A DNA stretch of 64,000 nt from Mucilaginibacter terrae (GTDB lineage: Bacteria > Bacteroidota > Bacteroidia > Sphingobacteriales > Sphingobacteriaceae), in NCBI RefSeq assembly GCF_031951985.1, contig NZ_JAVLVU010000001.1:3348001-3412000 (forward strand), in the 5' to 3' direction. Within the stretch, counting starts at the first letter, position 1. The number at the start of each line of letters is the position of its first letter. Positions 34,553 through 43,887 of the stretch are shown here, piece by piece. The position numbers were made by a program, and so were the translations under genes. The notes under the pieces were generated by a model. That model was not told the DNA's origin and did not search any database. It saw nothing but the letters and a program-made list of their open reading frames with translations.

Positions 34553-35536
34553 ATGAACATGAGTAGAAGTAATGATTTCATTTACGAGGCAGTAACTAAA
34601 CTGGAAAGTCTTATTAATACTACCATTGAATTAGACAGTAAGCGTAAGGAATACGATGCCGCAATTACTGTTAATGAAAATAGATTAAACGTAATTGCAA
34701 AGTCCGCTATAAGAGATTCTAATATTGGAATCGTCCTAACACCCTTTGTGAATCAAGGTGATAAGGAAAAATCTTCAATTCTTTTAGTGGCTAAATACAT
34801 TTCAAAAAGTTCAGCACAATTATTAAAGGATAATAACTTGAATTACCTGGACGCATCAGGAAATGCATACATTAAAATTAATGAACTTTTTATTTTTATC
34901 GAGGGGCAAAAGGCAGATAAATATGACAAGGATCAATCAAGAGCATTTCAAGAAGCCGGTTTAAAATTGATACTATTATTAATTTCTAAACCTGAAAGCT
35001 TAACATACTCATACCGCGAATTATCAGAAAAAACAGATATTTCAATAGGGTCAGTGAGCAATATCTTTAATGAATTGGAAGAACTCAAGTTTGTTTTAAG
35101 AACCAAACAAAAAAGGATTATCAAGAATAAAACGGAGCTAATTGAAAGATGGGTTATTGCCTACAATGAAGTATTGAAACCGAGAATTCTAAGAAAGCGA
35201 ATGAAGTTTTTGCAGAACAATGATTTTAACGCCCTTAAAAATTCAGCCAAAAAGGAAAGCATTGTGTGGGGAGGTGAACCTGCTGCCGCAATTATCACGA
35301 AAAATCTTCGTCCTGAACAATTTATTCTTTACAGTAATGATGAATTGAGTTCACTGTCTAAAACCTTTAAGCTAACTCCGAATACAAGCGGAAATTTAGA
35401 AGTCTGTGAAATGTTCTGGAAGTTCGAGAATGAAACTGTAACTGCTCCCCCGTTGGTCGTTTATGCCGATTTAATTAGCAGTGGTTTTGAGAGAAATATT
35501 GAAATGGCCAAAATAATTTTAGAGAATGAGCTATAA
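34553..35536 (+). CDS. Type IV toxin-antitoxin AbiEi-like antitoxin
   Basis: The start is ATG 34553, 10 codons into the longer frame. The 327-residue product has the family's NLNYLDASGNAYIKINELFI segment (about 85-105). A winged helix follows (about 145-190, SYRELSEKTDISIGSVSNIF), and then the AbiEi-type C-terminal region. AbiEi proteins neutralise the AbiEii nucleotidyltransferase and repress their own operon. Its end overlaps the next gene by 11 nt. It is the first gene of a long operon that continues into a methylase-kinase system. Confidence 0.78.
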   Translation: MNMSRSNDFIYEAVTKLESLINTTIELDSKRKEYDAAITVNENRLNVIAKSAIRDSNIGIVLTPFVNQGDKEKSSILLVAKYISKSSAQLLKDNNLNYLDASGNAYIKINELFIFIEGQKADKYDKDQSRAFQEAGLKLILLLISKPESLTYSYRELSEKTDISIGSVSNIFNELEELKFVLRTKQKRIIKNKTELIERWVIAYNEVLKPRILRKRMKFLQNNDFNALKNSAKKESIVWGGEPAAAIITKNLRPEQFILYSNDELSSLSKTFKLTPNTSGNLEVCEMFWKFENETVTAPPLVVYADLISSGFERNIEMAKIILENEL

Positions 35537-36371
35537 AATTAACAGTGATAAACTGGCTCATCCACTATTGAAGCCGATTTTACAAGAACTCGATAGCTAC
35601 TTTAATGCTTTGAAAATTCAATTCTTTGTCATAGGTGCTACAGCGCGAGATATTGTAATGGAAATTCACAATGAGAAATCAGGAAGACTAACGCATGATT
35701 TAGATATTGCTATTGCAATAAATGATTGGGTCCAATATGCAGAAGTGGAAAAAGGGATAATTACACTCGAACATTTTGAAAAAGATAAAAAGCAAAAACA
35801 AAGATTTATTTATAAGGAAAACTTCCAACTTGATATAGTTCCATTTGGGGATATTATGAAGGAAAATGATAAAATTTTCTGGCCGCCGGATGAACAAATA
35901 GCAATGAGTGTCTTAGGTTTTCCAGAAGTTAGAGACGAATTGATTCAAGTTCAAATTGATGAGGAATTTGAAATCAATATCATATCTCTGGCAGGCATTT
36001 TTATTTTAAAAATTGTCGCTTGGCGAGACAGGCATAATAAAGGAAACAAGGACGCCGACGATATCGGCTTTATTCTTATTAATTATCTCGGGATATATGA
36101 GGAAAAAGCCCTTGAAAAATACGATGAGATTTATGAAACAGACGACTTTTCAACGATCACTGCTGGCGCTAAGCTTTTAGGTGATGATCTATATGACATC
36201 CTAAAAATAAACGGTAAAACAAAAGATGCTATAACCCAGATACTGAAAGAACAATACAAAAAAGCAGAAGAAAGCGAGCTAATTAATCAAATACTCGAAA
36301 CTAATAGAATGTTGCGGTATGAAGAAGTAATTAATTGCCTAAACACCTTAATAACAAAATTAGAAAAATAA
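35526..36371 (+). CDS. AbiEii-like nucleotidyltransferase toxin
   Basis: The 281-residue product has a nucleotidyltransferase core: FFVIGATARDIVM (about 34-46) and THDLDIAIAI (about 57-66) with the two metal-binding aspartates, then QLDIVPFG as third Asp. A helical C-terminal domain follows. This is the pattern of AbiEii/AbiGii-type toxins, some of which block tRNA by adding nucleotides to the acceptor end. It overlaps its antitoxin gene and ends 1 bp before the methylase gene, so all are in one operon. Confidence 0.78.
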   Translation: MSYKINSDKLAHPLLKPILQELDSYFNALKIQFFVIGATARDIVMEIHNEKSGRLTHDLDIAIAINDWVQYAEVEKGIITLEHFEKDKKQKQRFIYKENFQLDIVPFGDIMKENDKIFWPPDEQIAMSVLGFPEVRDELIQVQIDEEFEINIISLAGIFILKIVAWRDRHNKGNKDADDIGFILINYLGIYEEKALEKYDEIYETDDFSTITAGAKLLGDDLYDILKINGKTKDAITQILKEQYKKAEESELINQILETNRMLRYEEVINCLNTLITKLEK

Positions 36372-36372
36372 C

Positions 36373-38403
36373 ATGGCCAAAGAAATAGTTGATCAAGAAG
36401 ATATATCGTTAGAAGACAATCAGTTAGTATGCGTTATTACCGGCGAGATAAAAAAAGTCAAAGCTCAAGAAGTAAATTTACAATCTGTCGCCCTCATGCT
36501 AAATGAAGAATACGGTTTCGACTTAGCAGATATGGAGCGCGATTTTAAAATAGAATATACAGATCCAGATACAAGTAAGCAAAAAAAGCAGAAGGTCGAG
36601 CTTGTTGTATTTGAACAAGGTAAGCCTCATGAACAAGAATTCATTTCCCGCATTTGTATTATCCATGATGATAAAGTGAAAGATACAGATAAAACAAAAG
36701 GATTAGCAGCCACTTTAGAAAACGCAATGGGAGCGGTAGAAAGTTGTGAATTCGGTTTATGGGCCAACGGTTCTAGCTACCATTTTTTACAGAAAGAAGA
36801 AGATGCATTAGGTTTTGACTCAGAATTCACTGATTTATCAGATTTCCCTGGTGAAGGTGAAACTTTAGAAGACTTAGATAGAGCCGACCGTTCAAGTAGT
36901 AGAAAACCTGCTAATGATTCTTTGATTAAAGTATTTAAGCGTTCGCATGATTATATTTATGGTAATGAAGGTCGAAAAAAAGATGCTTTTTGGCAATTGC
37001 TTTATCTGATCTTTTGTAAACTTTACGATGAAAAAAGGAAATTTATTCCTTCTGAAGATAGCTACCGTAGAAAATTTTGGGTAGGAGTTAAAGAGAAAAA
37101 TACTGCTGAAGGGTGTAAAAAAGTCGCTGACCGCATTAAAAGTCTTTTTAAAGAATTAAAAGATGACAGGATATTTTCAGAAGTTTTCTCTGGTAGTGAA
37201 GAAATAGAACTACGAGACAAAGGCTTAGCCTTTATCGCTAGCGATTTAGCAAAATATTCATTTCTCGATGCCTCAATAGATGTCAAAGGAACGGCTTATG
37301 AAACTATTGTAAGTAACACTTTGAAGCAAGAAGCCGGTCAATTTTTCACACCAAGAAATATTGTAAAGGCAATGGTGGAAATGTTAAACCCGAGTGAACA
37401 TGATCGCGTTTTAGATCCTGCCTGTGGTTCTGGTGGATTTTTAGTAATGGTATTAGATCATGTGCGGAAACAAATTGCCAAAGAGTTATATCCCGATTTA
37501 GAGGGACCTTTGCTAACAGAAAAATTTAGTTCATTTGAGGTAAACGAACGGGTACGACAATATGCTGAAAATAGCATATTCGGCTTTGATTTTGATCCAG
37601 ACTTAAAAAAAGCTGCGCGTATGAATATGGTAATGGCTGGTGACGGACACGCAAATATTTTCCATGTTAACTCCTTAGAGTATCCAAACTGGGAACATCC
37701 CGATGAAATTGCAAAAATAAATAACGCAGTAAATCGCAGCTTAATGGCTATGAAAGACATCGCAACTACTAATGGAATTGACGCGCGTGAGAAATTCGAC
37801 ATAATTTTTACAAACCCACCATTTGGTGCTAAAGTAAAGGTTGAACGCAGTATTATTTACAAAGAAGACGGTACCCTTAATTATAAACTTGGGCAATATA
37901 GTGACGCTCCAGAGGTGTTATTTATAGAAGCATGCTATAACTTTCTAAAGCCAGGTGGTAAAATGGCAATAGTATTACCAGACGGAATTTTGGGCAACCC
38001 CAATACAGAAAAAGTTAGGGAATGGATTTTAGAAAAGTTTAAAATATTGGGTTCTATAGATCTTGCAGTGGAAGCTTTCCTCCCTCAAGTAGGTGTTCAA
38101 GCATCTTTATTATTTCTCCAAAAGAAAACTGAAATTGAACGACAGCTGGCTCAGGATTCCGAACAGGAATACGATGTGTTCATGGCAATTGCAGAAAAGC
38201 TAGGTAAAGACCGTAGAGGAAATCCAATTTATTTACGCGATGAAGATGGATTGGAGTTACTTTTTGATACCGAAACTAAATATATAGTAAATAAAAAGAA
38301 TGGCCAGAAAGAAGTTAAGACGCGAAGAGAGAAATTAAAACAACTTGATGACGATCTTCCTAAAATAGTTGAGGAGTTTTTTAACTTTTTAAAAGAAAAA
38401 TAA
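36373..38403 (+). CDS. N6-adenine DNA methyltransferase, HsdM/MAD2-like
   Basis: The 676-residue protein has an N-terminal segment (about 25-135) resembling the HsdR_N/PD-(D/E)XK region, with KVELVVFEQGKPHEQEFISR. It is followed by a type I methylase: GQFFTPRNIVKAMV, SAM motif DPACGSGGFL at about 348-357 and catalytic NPPFG at about 480. The C-terminal part is helical. It probably methylates the host's own DNA to mark self. There is no HsdR gene nearby. With the following HsdS, kinase and ATPase genes it recalls the MADS defence system. Confidence 0.85.
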   Translation: MAKEIVDQEDISLEDNQLVCVITGEIKKVKAQEVNLQSVALMLNEEYGFDLADMERDFKIEYTDPDTSKQKKQKVELVVFEQGKPHEQEFISRICIIHDDKVKDTDKTKGLAATLENAMGAVESCEFGLWANGSSYHFLQKEEDALGFDSEFTDLSDFPGEGETLEDLDRADRSSSRKPANDSLIKVFKRSHDYIYGNEGRKKDAFWQLLYLIFCKLYDEKRKFIPSEDSYRRKFWVGVKEKNTAEGCKKVADRIKSLFKELKDDRIFSEVFSGSEEIELRDKGLAFIASDLAKYSFLDASIDVKGTAYETIVSNTLKQEAGQFFTPRNIVKAMVEMLNPSEHDRVLDPACGSGGFLVMVLDHVRKQIAKELYPDLEGPLLTEKFSSFEVNERVRQYAENSIFGFDFDPDLKKAARMNMVMAGDGHANIFHVNSLEYPNWEHPDEIAKINNAVNRSLMAMKDIATTNGIDAREKFDIIFTNPPFGAKVKVERSIIYKEDGTLNYKLGQYSDAPEVLFIEACYNFLKPGGKMAIVLPDGILGNPNTEKVREWILEKFKILGSIDLAVEAFLPQVGVQASLLFLQKKTEIERQLAQDSEQEYDVFMAIAEKLGKDRRGNPIYLRDEDGLELLFDTETKYIVNKKNGQKEVKTRREKLKQLDDDLPKIVEEFFNFLKEK

Positions 38404-38405
38404 AA

Positions 38406-39758
38406 ATGAAAACTGTCATAATCAAAAATAGTTGGTTTAATGATTCAGACCTAAGATTAGATGCGTCATATCATCTTAGCGATGGCCCTTTGACAAAATT
38501 ATTACTTAGAAATTCCCCTTACGAGCTTACTACATTAGCCGCCGAAAGCGAAAGGATATTTTCAGGGAATATTTTTAAAAGATCATATGTTGAAGGGGAT
38601 AAGTATGGGTGGCCTTACTTAACAGGTTCAGACATGGTCAAAGCAGATATAGACAGCGGAAAATTTATTTCAAAAAAATATACAACGCAATCCGATAATC
38701 TGTTGATTCATAAAGATTGGATTCTTATTTCATGTTCAGGCACTTTAGGAAATTGTGTATTTACAAACAATGATTTTGAAGGAAGAATTGGCACTCATGA
38801 TCTAATAAGAATAATTCCTAATGAGAGGAAATTATTAAGGGGCTATTTGTATGCATATCTTTCGTCAAAATACGGCTATGGTTTATTGACCCAATTCAGC
38901 TATGGCGGAGTAGTAAAACACATTGAACCCCACCACATTCAAGATTTGCCAATTCCAATCCTGCCAACTGCAAAAATTCAAGAAATACACGATTTAATTA
39001 TCGAATCAGCAAATTCAAGGGTTAAGGCAAATAGATATCTAAAAGATGCTCAAAGTTTAGTGGTGAATGCTATTAAATTTAAAAAAAGAAGAGTATCATG
39101 TGCTGTTTCCTTTAAAACCATATCAAAATCACACCAAAAGAGATTTGAAGCTCAATATTTCACTTCAATAGGATATGACATTAGGGAGCATATTAAATCT
39201 GGGAAATTTAAATATTTGAAGGATATTTCAAAGCGCATTTTTCGTCCAGGAATTTTTAAAAGACACTACGTAAAAAATGGCATTGAATTTCTTGGTGGGT
39301 CTGATATAGTGAAAAATATACCAAAGAGTGAAAAAAAACTATCAATTGCGCAAACTAAACACCTGAACGAAATGAAAATTTTGGAAAATTGGATTTTAGT
39401 TACTTGTGGCGGTACAATTGGCCATTCAGTATTGGTAAACAAATATCTAGCGGGGAAAACAGCATCGCAACATATATTACGAGTGGATTCAGATACTATA
39501 AAAAATGGATATTTATATGCTTTTATGTCCTCCCATTTAGGTTTGAAAGCAATTCAAAGTTTTACTTACGGATCAGTTATTCCGCAAATAGAACCCCATC
39601 ACTTAGGTTTACTACCAATTCCATTATTAGATGAGCATATCATGGATAATGCACATGAGTTAGTAATGGAATATAAAAAATTTATTTCGGCAGCAATTGA
39701 AAAAGAGCTAAAAGCCATCGACCTCGTAGAAAAAGAAATTGAATCATGGCAAATATAA
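38406..39758 (+). CDS. HsdS-like specificity subunit
   Basis: The 450-residue protein contains two target-recognition repeats. The first has YGWPYLTGSDMVKAD, WILISCSGTLGNCVF and HIEPHHIQDLPIPIL. The second has GIEFLGGSDIVKNIP, WILVTCGGTIGHSVL and QIEPHHLGLLPIPLL. This two-TRD layout with helical spacers is that of type I specificity subunits, and would give the methylase a bipartite site. It begins 2 bp after the methylase and overlaps the kinase gene by 13 nt. Confidence 0.85.
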   Translation: MKTVIIKNSWFNDSDLRLDASYHLSDGPLTKLLLRNSPYELTTLAAESERIFSGNIFKRSYVEGDKYGWPYLTGSDMVKADIDSGKFISKKYTTQSDNLLIHKDWILISCSGTLGNCVFTNNDFEGRIGTHDLIRIIPNERKLLRGYLYAYLSSKYGYGLLTQFSYGGVVKHIEPHHIQDLPIPILPTAKIQEIHDLIIESANSRVKANRYLKDAQSLVVNAIKFKKRRVSCAVSFKTISKSHQKRFEAQYFTSIGYDIREHIKSGKFKYLKDISKRIFRPGIFKRHYVKNGIEFLGGSDIVKNIPKSEKKLSIAQTKHLNEMKILENWILVTCGGTIGHSVLVNKYLAGKTASQHILRVDSDTIKNGYLYAFMSSHLGLKAIQSFTYGSVIPQIEPHHLGLLPIPLLDEHIMDNAHELVMEYKKFISAAIEKELKAIDLVEKEIESWQI

Positions 39759-42700
39759 TTAAACCTCCTTACTTCGATTCGGTTGTAAATGCTGGCGAAA
39801 AGCGTCTATTAGATTTTTTGGGAGTTAATCTTCCAGATTCTTTCTATCTAATACCAAATGTTGAAATCGCATCTACCAATCCTCGTAATAACCGCACTCA
39901 ATATTGGGAGTATGATATCATTGTTGTATCGCCCCATGCAATTTATAATATTGAAAATAAAGATTGGAAAGGCCGAATTGAAGGGGACGATAATTATTGG
40001 TATGTAAATGATAAACAACGAAACAACCCTTTAAAAACGGGGCGACAAAAAACGGCGATTCTAGCATCTAAGTTGAAAGAGCATAACATAACCTGGGGTA
40101 AAACTTGGGTACAAAATATGGTTACCCTTTCCTACTCTAATACTTATGAACCCTCTCTTTGGCAAGAGGCGGGCAAGTTAACTTTTCAACTTAACGAGAA
40201 ACTAATTAATTACCTGAAAGACCCTCATCAAGTTGGCCAATTAACCGGGGATATTTCATCAATCCAAAATGAATTAGTTCATTTTTTAACTGGTAAACAA
40301 AGCCAGAAACTACCTACTGAAAAACGTGAAGTCGAGGGTTATGAAATAATCGAAGTCCTGCACCAAGAAAGCAATTATGCTGAATATTTAGTTAAACCTA
40401 AAGGCATAGTATCATCAATCAAAAAAAGGATTAAAGAGTATGCTTTGCAGATCAGTGGTTTGAATGCTGAAGAGTTAAAAGAGCGCGAAAACCAGATTAA
40501 CAACCAATATAAAGCACTAAATAGAATAAAGGCTAAGCCTTTTATTTTGAATGTTGAATTTCGGGTTGATGAAGAAAATCATCTGTTTTATGAAATTTCG
40601 GATTATTTAGATGAAAATTCTCTTAAAGCTGAAATGCGCTCAAAAACTTTCACATTTCAGGAAAAAATAAATATCATCCGCAATGTGATGGCGGCGTTAA
40701 AAGAAGCACATAAAGAGAACGTCTTCCACAGGGATATAAATCCTGAAAATATCTTTATGACTGGTGGATACGCTTATTTAGGGAATTTTGGGAAATCATA
40801 TTTTTCAGATGAATCAAGGCAAGGTTACACGGTAATGCCAACTATCAGTGAAAGTAATGCTACTGCTTATCATCCTTTAGAACTTACAGTTGGCGACGCA
40901 TCACGGGCCTCTGACATTTATTCGCTCGGTGTGTTGATATATTGGCTATTTACAGGTGTTGAGCCGGTTAAAAACCCATTTGAACTTAACAATTTATCTG
41001 GTAAACTACCTGAAGACCGGTTACCATCGAAAGTTAATAGCGCACTTCCAAAATGGTTAGATGAACTTTGCAATAAAACTATATTGATTGATGAAAGCCT
41101 GCGCTATGATAATATTGATGAATTAGAAGATTTCTTTAATAAAGCGTTAAAGGGCAATACATCGACTGCGCCTGAAAGTAAAATCACCCCTCCAAGTGTT
41201 CCGAGTGTAGATTCTTATGATTTAAAAGAGGGAGATTCGTTTGAACGTGTTTTTCTGATTCAGAAAGTGTTGGGTAAGGGAGGATATTCCAAAGTATTTA
41301 AAGTTCACCAGCAATTGCAAGGGGAATCTTTTACTCTTAAACTATTTCATGAAAGCGTAAATGCACAATCAGTTATCGATGAATTCAAGGCTTTAAAAAG
41401 CTTAAATCATCCGAACATTGTTAAGTTCGTAACTAACGGAAAGTCAAGTGATGGACAATTTTATACCATCATGGAGTATTTAGAGGGTGAAAATCTTAGT
41501 ATCTATACCCGTACTGATGCTAGGCTACCAATTAAAAGGGTATATGAGGTAGCCAAAGAGATTCTAAGTGCATTGGTGGCCATGCAATCGCTTGACAAAC
41601 CAATACTCCACAGAGATGTAAAACCACAGAACATCGTATGGGATAACGAAAAGAGGTTTGTTCTGATCGATTTTAATGTTGCTTCTTTTGCCGATGATAA
41701 TAATGATTTTGTAGGTACAAATCCATATTTGGCACCAGACCTAATTATTGATGGAACAAAAATTAAATGGAACACCTCCGCCGATACTTTTGCATTAGGT
41801 ATCACACTTTACGAATTATTATGCAAACAATATCCCTGGGCTCCTGGGAAGATGCCGATTTTGAGTAAAGAACCAATTCATCCAAAACAAATTGAAGAAC
41901 GTCTATCGAACGATTTTGCAGAGTTTATATTAAAGGCCATAAACCCCAAATCGGAAAATAGGTTTGCCTCCGCGATAGACATGCTAAACGCCCTTGTTGC
42001 CATTGGGGAAGATGGAATATTGGAAAGCAAAAAAGAGCAGGTTGATCCCCAAATCGAAACGGCAGAACAGGAAGATTTTGTAAAGTATATCAATTCGTTA
42101 TTTAGCCAATCAAAGCGTGGTAATTCCGGTACCAGAGCAAATTTCAATACTAGTATATTCGATCAACTAACTTATACTCCAACGAAATTAGATAAATACC
42201 TCATCCCGGCGGTGTTGGATGGGCAATTTAAATTGCTGATCATAACCGGAAATGCCGGTGATGGGAAAACGGCTTTTATTAGAAAAATTGAAGACGATCT
42301 AAATATTGCACAACTTGAACGCTTTTCACACAAAAACGGAGCGCGTTTTAAAATAAACGGTGTGAATTTCGAGAGTAATTATGATGGTTCACAAGACGAA
42401 GAAGAAAGAGCAAATAATGATGTATTGGAATCTTTTTTCCAGCCTTTTGAAAATTTAATTAATTACAATAACTCCAGTGAGGGTCGAATCATTGCTATAA
42501 ATGAAGGACGACTAGTTGAATTTTTAAAAACTACAGCCAAACACAGGAAGCTGCACGATAATATCGAAAACTACTTTTATAATGAAGGTCATCATGATCT
42601 TCCTGAAGGTTTGATGATTATCAATCTCAATCTGAGGTCAATTGCTGCAACTGACATAAACGAGCCAAGTTTGTTTAGGCAGCAGATTAAGGCGTTGACT

Positions 42701-43885
42701 AAAAAAGAACTCTGGAAAAAATGTGATGGATGTTCTTTAGCAAACCAATGTTTTATAAAATACAATGTAGAAACCTTTAATGATTCAGCCACAGGCGAAG
42801 AAGTCATAACTAGGATGGAATGGCTCCTAAGAACTGCTAGCCTAAAACGGGAACTGCACGTTACTATGCGTGATTTGCGTTCCTTTATTTCCTTCACGTT
42901 AACCCGTGATTATGATTGCGGCGATATCGAAAAGTTATATAAAGAAACTGAGAAATCACCTGAAGAATTTTGGCAGCATTATTATTTTAACATCACAAAT
43001 CCAATGGTTGAAGATAATGGCAATCAGGACCGTTTGATAAAGTTGTTACGAGAAACTGATATTGGGGAAGTAGCGATACCAGATTTAGATCGAGACCTAT
43101 TTTTTGGTAAACAACATACCAAATCATACTTGGAGTTTGCAGAAAGGGAAATTAACCTTATAGATGTGTTTAATTCAATTGAACGAATTAAGCCTACCTA
43201 TGAACAGGATAACACCGAAGTTTCAAGAATTAAAAACATTCAAAAGAATTTTGTGCGGCACCAATATTTTGAAGGTAAGGCGGAATTATTGAGCATTAGC
43301 AATAATACACAGCCAAATAATGATCAGGTATCACAAATGCCTTCCTACTTATTACGTTTGCCATATCATTCTGTCTTTAAGTTTGTGAAAGTACTTGATG
43401 AAGGTGATAGTGAAAATCAGACAAAAACCAGTATTTCCAGAGCAATCTCTTTGAATGAGGGGTGTGATAATCCTGCAATCGACAAGGACTATCTTATTTT
43501 ATCATCAACTGAAATTAATGATCCTTTCAGTAAGTCTTTTAGACTGTTTAGCTTAGAGGATTTTGAATTATTCGTGAATAAAACGGGGCATTTGGTAAAA
43601 TATCTAGAGTATGAACCGGATAGCTTAACATTCAGGCACAAAGACCAAAAACACATTCGGTTAACGATAAGTCTGGATCTTTATGAAATGCTATACTTCA
43701 TTCAGCACGGCTTCAGCCCATCTCTCAATGATTTAAGAGGCAAATTTGTTGAACTGATCATATTTAAAAATCTTTTGGAAAACCTCAATTACAATGAAGT
43801 TGTGGTTACCAGAGACAATCTTGAGTTTTTCAAAATTAAGAAGGACGAACAGAGCCGTTTACATTTACAATCAATGGAAGTATAG
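39746..43885 (+). CDS. NERD - pseudokinase - Ser/Thr kinase - P-loop ATPase protein
   Basis: This 1379-residue protein has four parts. NERD nuclease-like domain (about 5-190, YDIIVVSPHAIYNIENKDWKG). A kinase-like domain (about 200-475) with HRDINPENIF but NFG in place of DFG and no clear P-loop lysine, so likely a pseudokinase. A second kinase (about 498-765) with GKGGYSKVFKV, LKLF, HRDVKPQNIV, DFN and GTNPYLAPDL, which appears active. Then a P-loop ATPase (Walker A GNAGDGKT at about 834) with a CDGCSLANQC zinc-type cluster at about 992. NERD plus kinase recalls BREX PglW and the MADS kinase. It likely phosphorylates partners in response to phage. Confidence 0.82.
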   Translation: MANIIKPPYFDSVVNAGEKRLLDFLGVNLPDSFYLIPNVEIASTNPRNNRTQYWEYDIIVVSPHAIYNIENKDWKGRIEGDDNYWYVNDKQRNNPLKTGRQKTAILASKLKEHNITWGKTWVQNMVTLSYSNTYEPSLWQEAGKLTFQLNEKLINYLKDPHQVGQLTGDISSIQNELVHFLTGKQSQKLPTEKREVEGYEIIEVLHQESNYAEYLVKPKGIVSSIKKRIKEYALQISGLNAEELKERENQINNQYKALNRIKAKPFILNVEFRVDEENHLFYEISDYLDENSLKAEMRSKTFTFQEKINIIRNVMAALKEAHKENVFHRDINPENIFMTGGYAYLGNFGKSYFSDESRQGYTVMPTISESNATAYHPLELTVGDASRASDIYSLGVLIYWLFTGVEPVKNPFELNNLSGKLPEDRLPSKVNSALPKWLDELCNKTILIDESLRYDNIDELEDFFNKALKGNTSTAPESKITPPSVPSVDSYDLKEGDSFERVFLIQKVLGKGGYSKVFKVHQQLQGESFTLKLFHESVNAQSVIDEFKALKSLNHPNIVKFVTNGKSSDGQFYTIMEYLEGENLSIYTRTDARLPIKRVYEVAKEILSALVAMQSLDKPILHRDVKPQNIVWDNEKRFVLIDFNVASFADDNNDFVGTNPYLAPDLIIDGTKIKWNTSADTFALGITLYELLCKQYPWAPGKMPILSKEPIHPKQIEERLSNDFAEFILKAINPKSENRFASAIDMLNALVAIGEDGILESKKEQVDPQIETAEQEDFVKYINSLFSQSKRGNSGTRANFNTSIFDQLTYTPTKLDKYLIPAVLDGQFKLLIITGNAGDGKTAFIRKIEDDLNIAQLERFSHKNGARFKINGVNFESNYDGSQDEEERANNDVLESFFQPFENLINYNNSSEGRIIAINEGRLVEFLKTTAKHRKLHDNIENYFYNEGHHDLPEGLMIINLNLRSIAATDINEPSLFRQQIKALTKKELWKKCDGCSLANQCFIKYNVETFNDSATGEEVITRMEWLLRTASLKRELHVTMRDLRSFISFTLTRDYDCGDIEKLYKETEKSPEEFWQHYYFNITNPMVEDNGNQDRLIKLLRETDIGEVAIPDLDRDLFFGKQHTKSYLEFAEREINLIDVFNSIERIKPTYEQDNTEVSRIKNIQKNFVRHQYFEGKAELLSISNNTQPNNDQVSQMPSYLLRLPYHSVFKFVKVLDEGDSENQTKTSISRAISLNEGCDNPAIDKDYLILSSTEINDPFSKSFRLFSLEDFELFVNKTGHLVKYLEYEPDSLTFRHKDQKHIRLTISLDLYEMLYFIQHGFSPSLNDLRGKFVELIIFKNLLENLNYNEVVVTRDNLEFFKIKKDEQSRLHLQSMEV

Positions 43886-43887
43886 AT

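Noticed and set aside
36373..39758. Standard type I restriction-modification system
   Set aside because: Methylase and specificity genes are there, but no HsdR follows; kinase, HerA-like and PP2C genes take its place.
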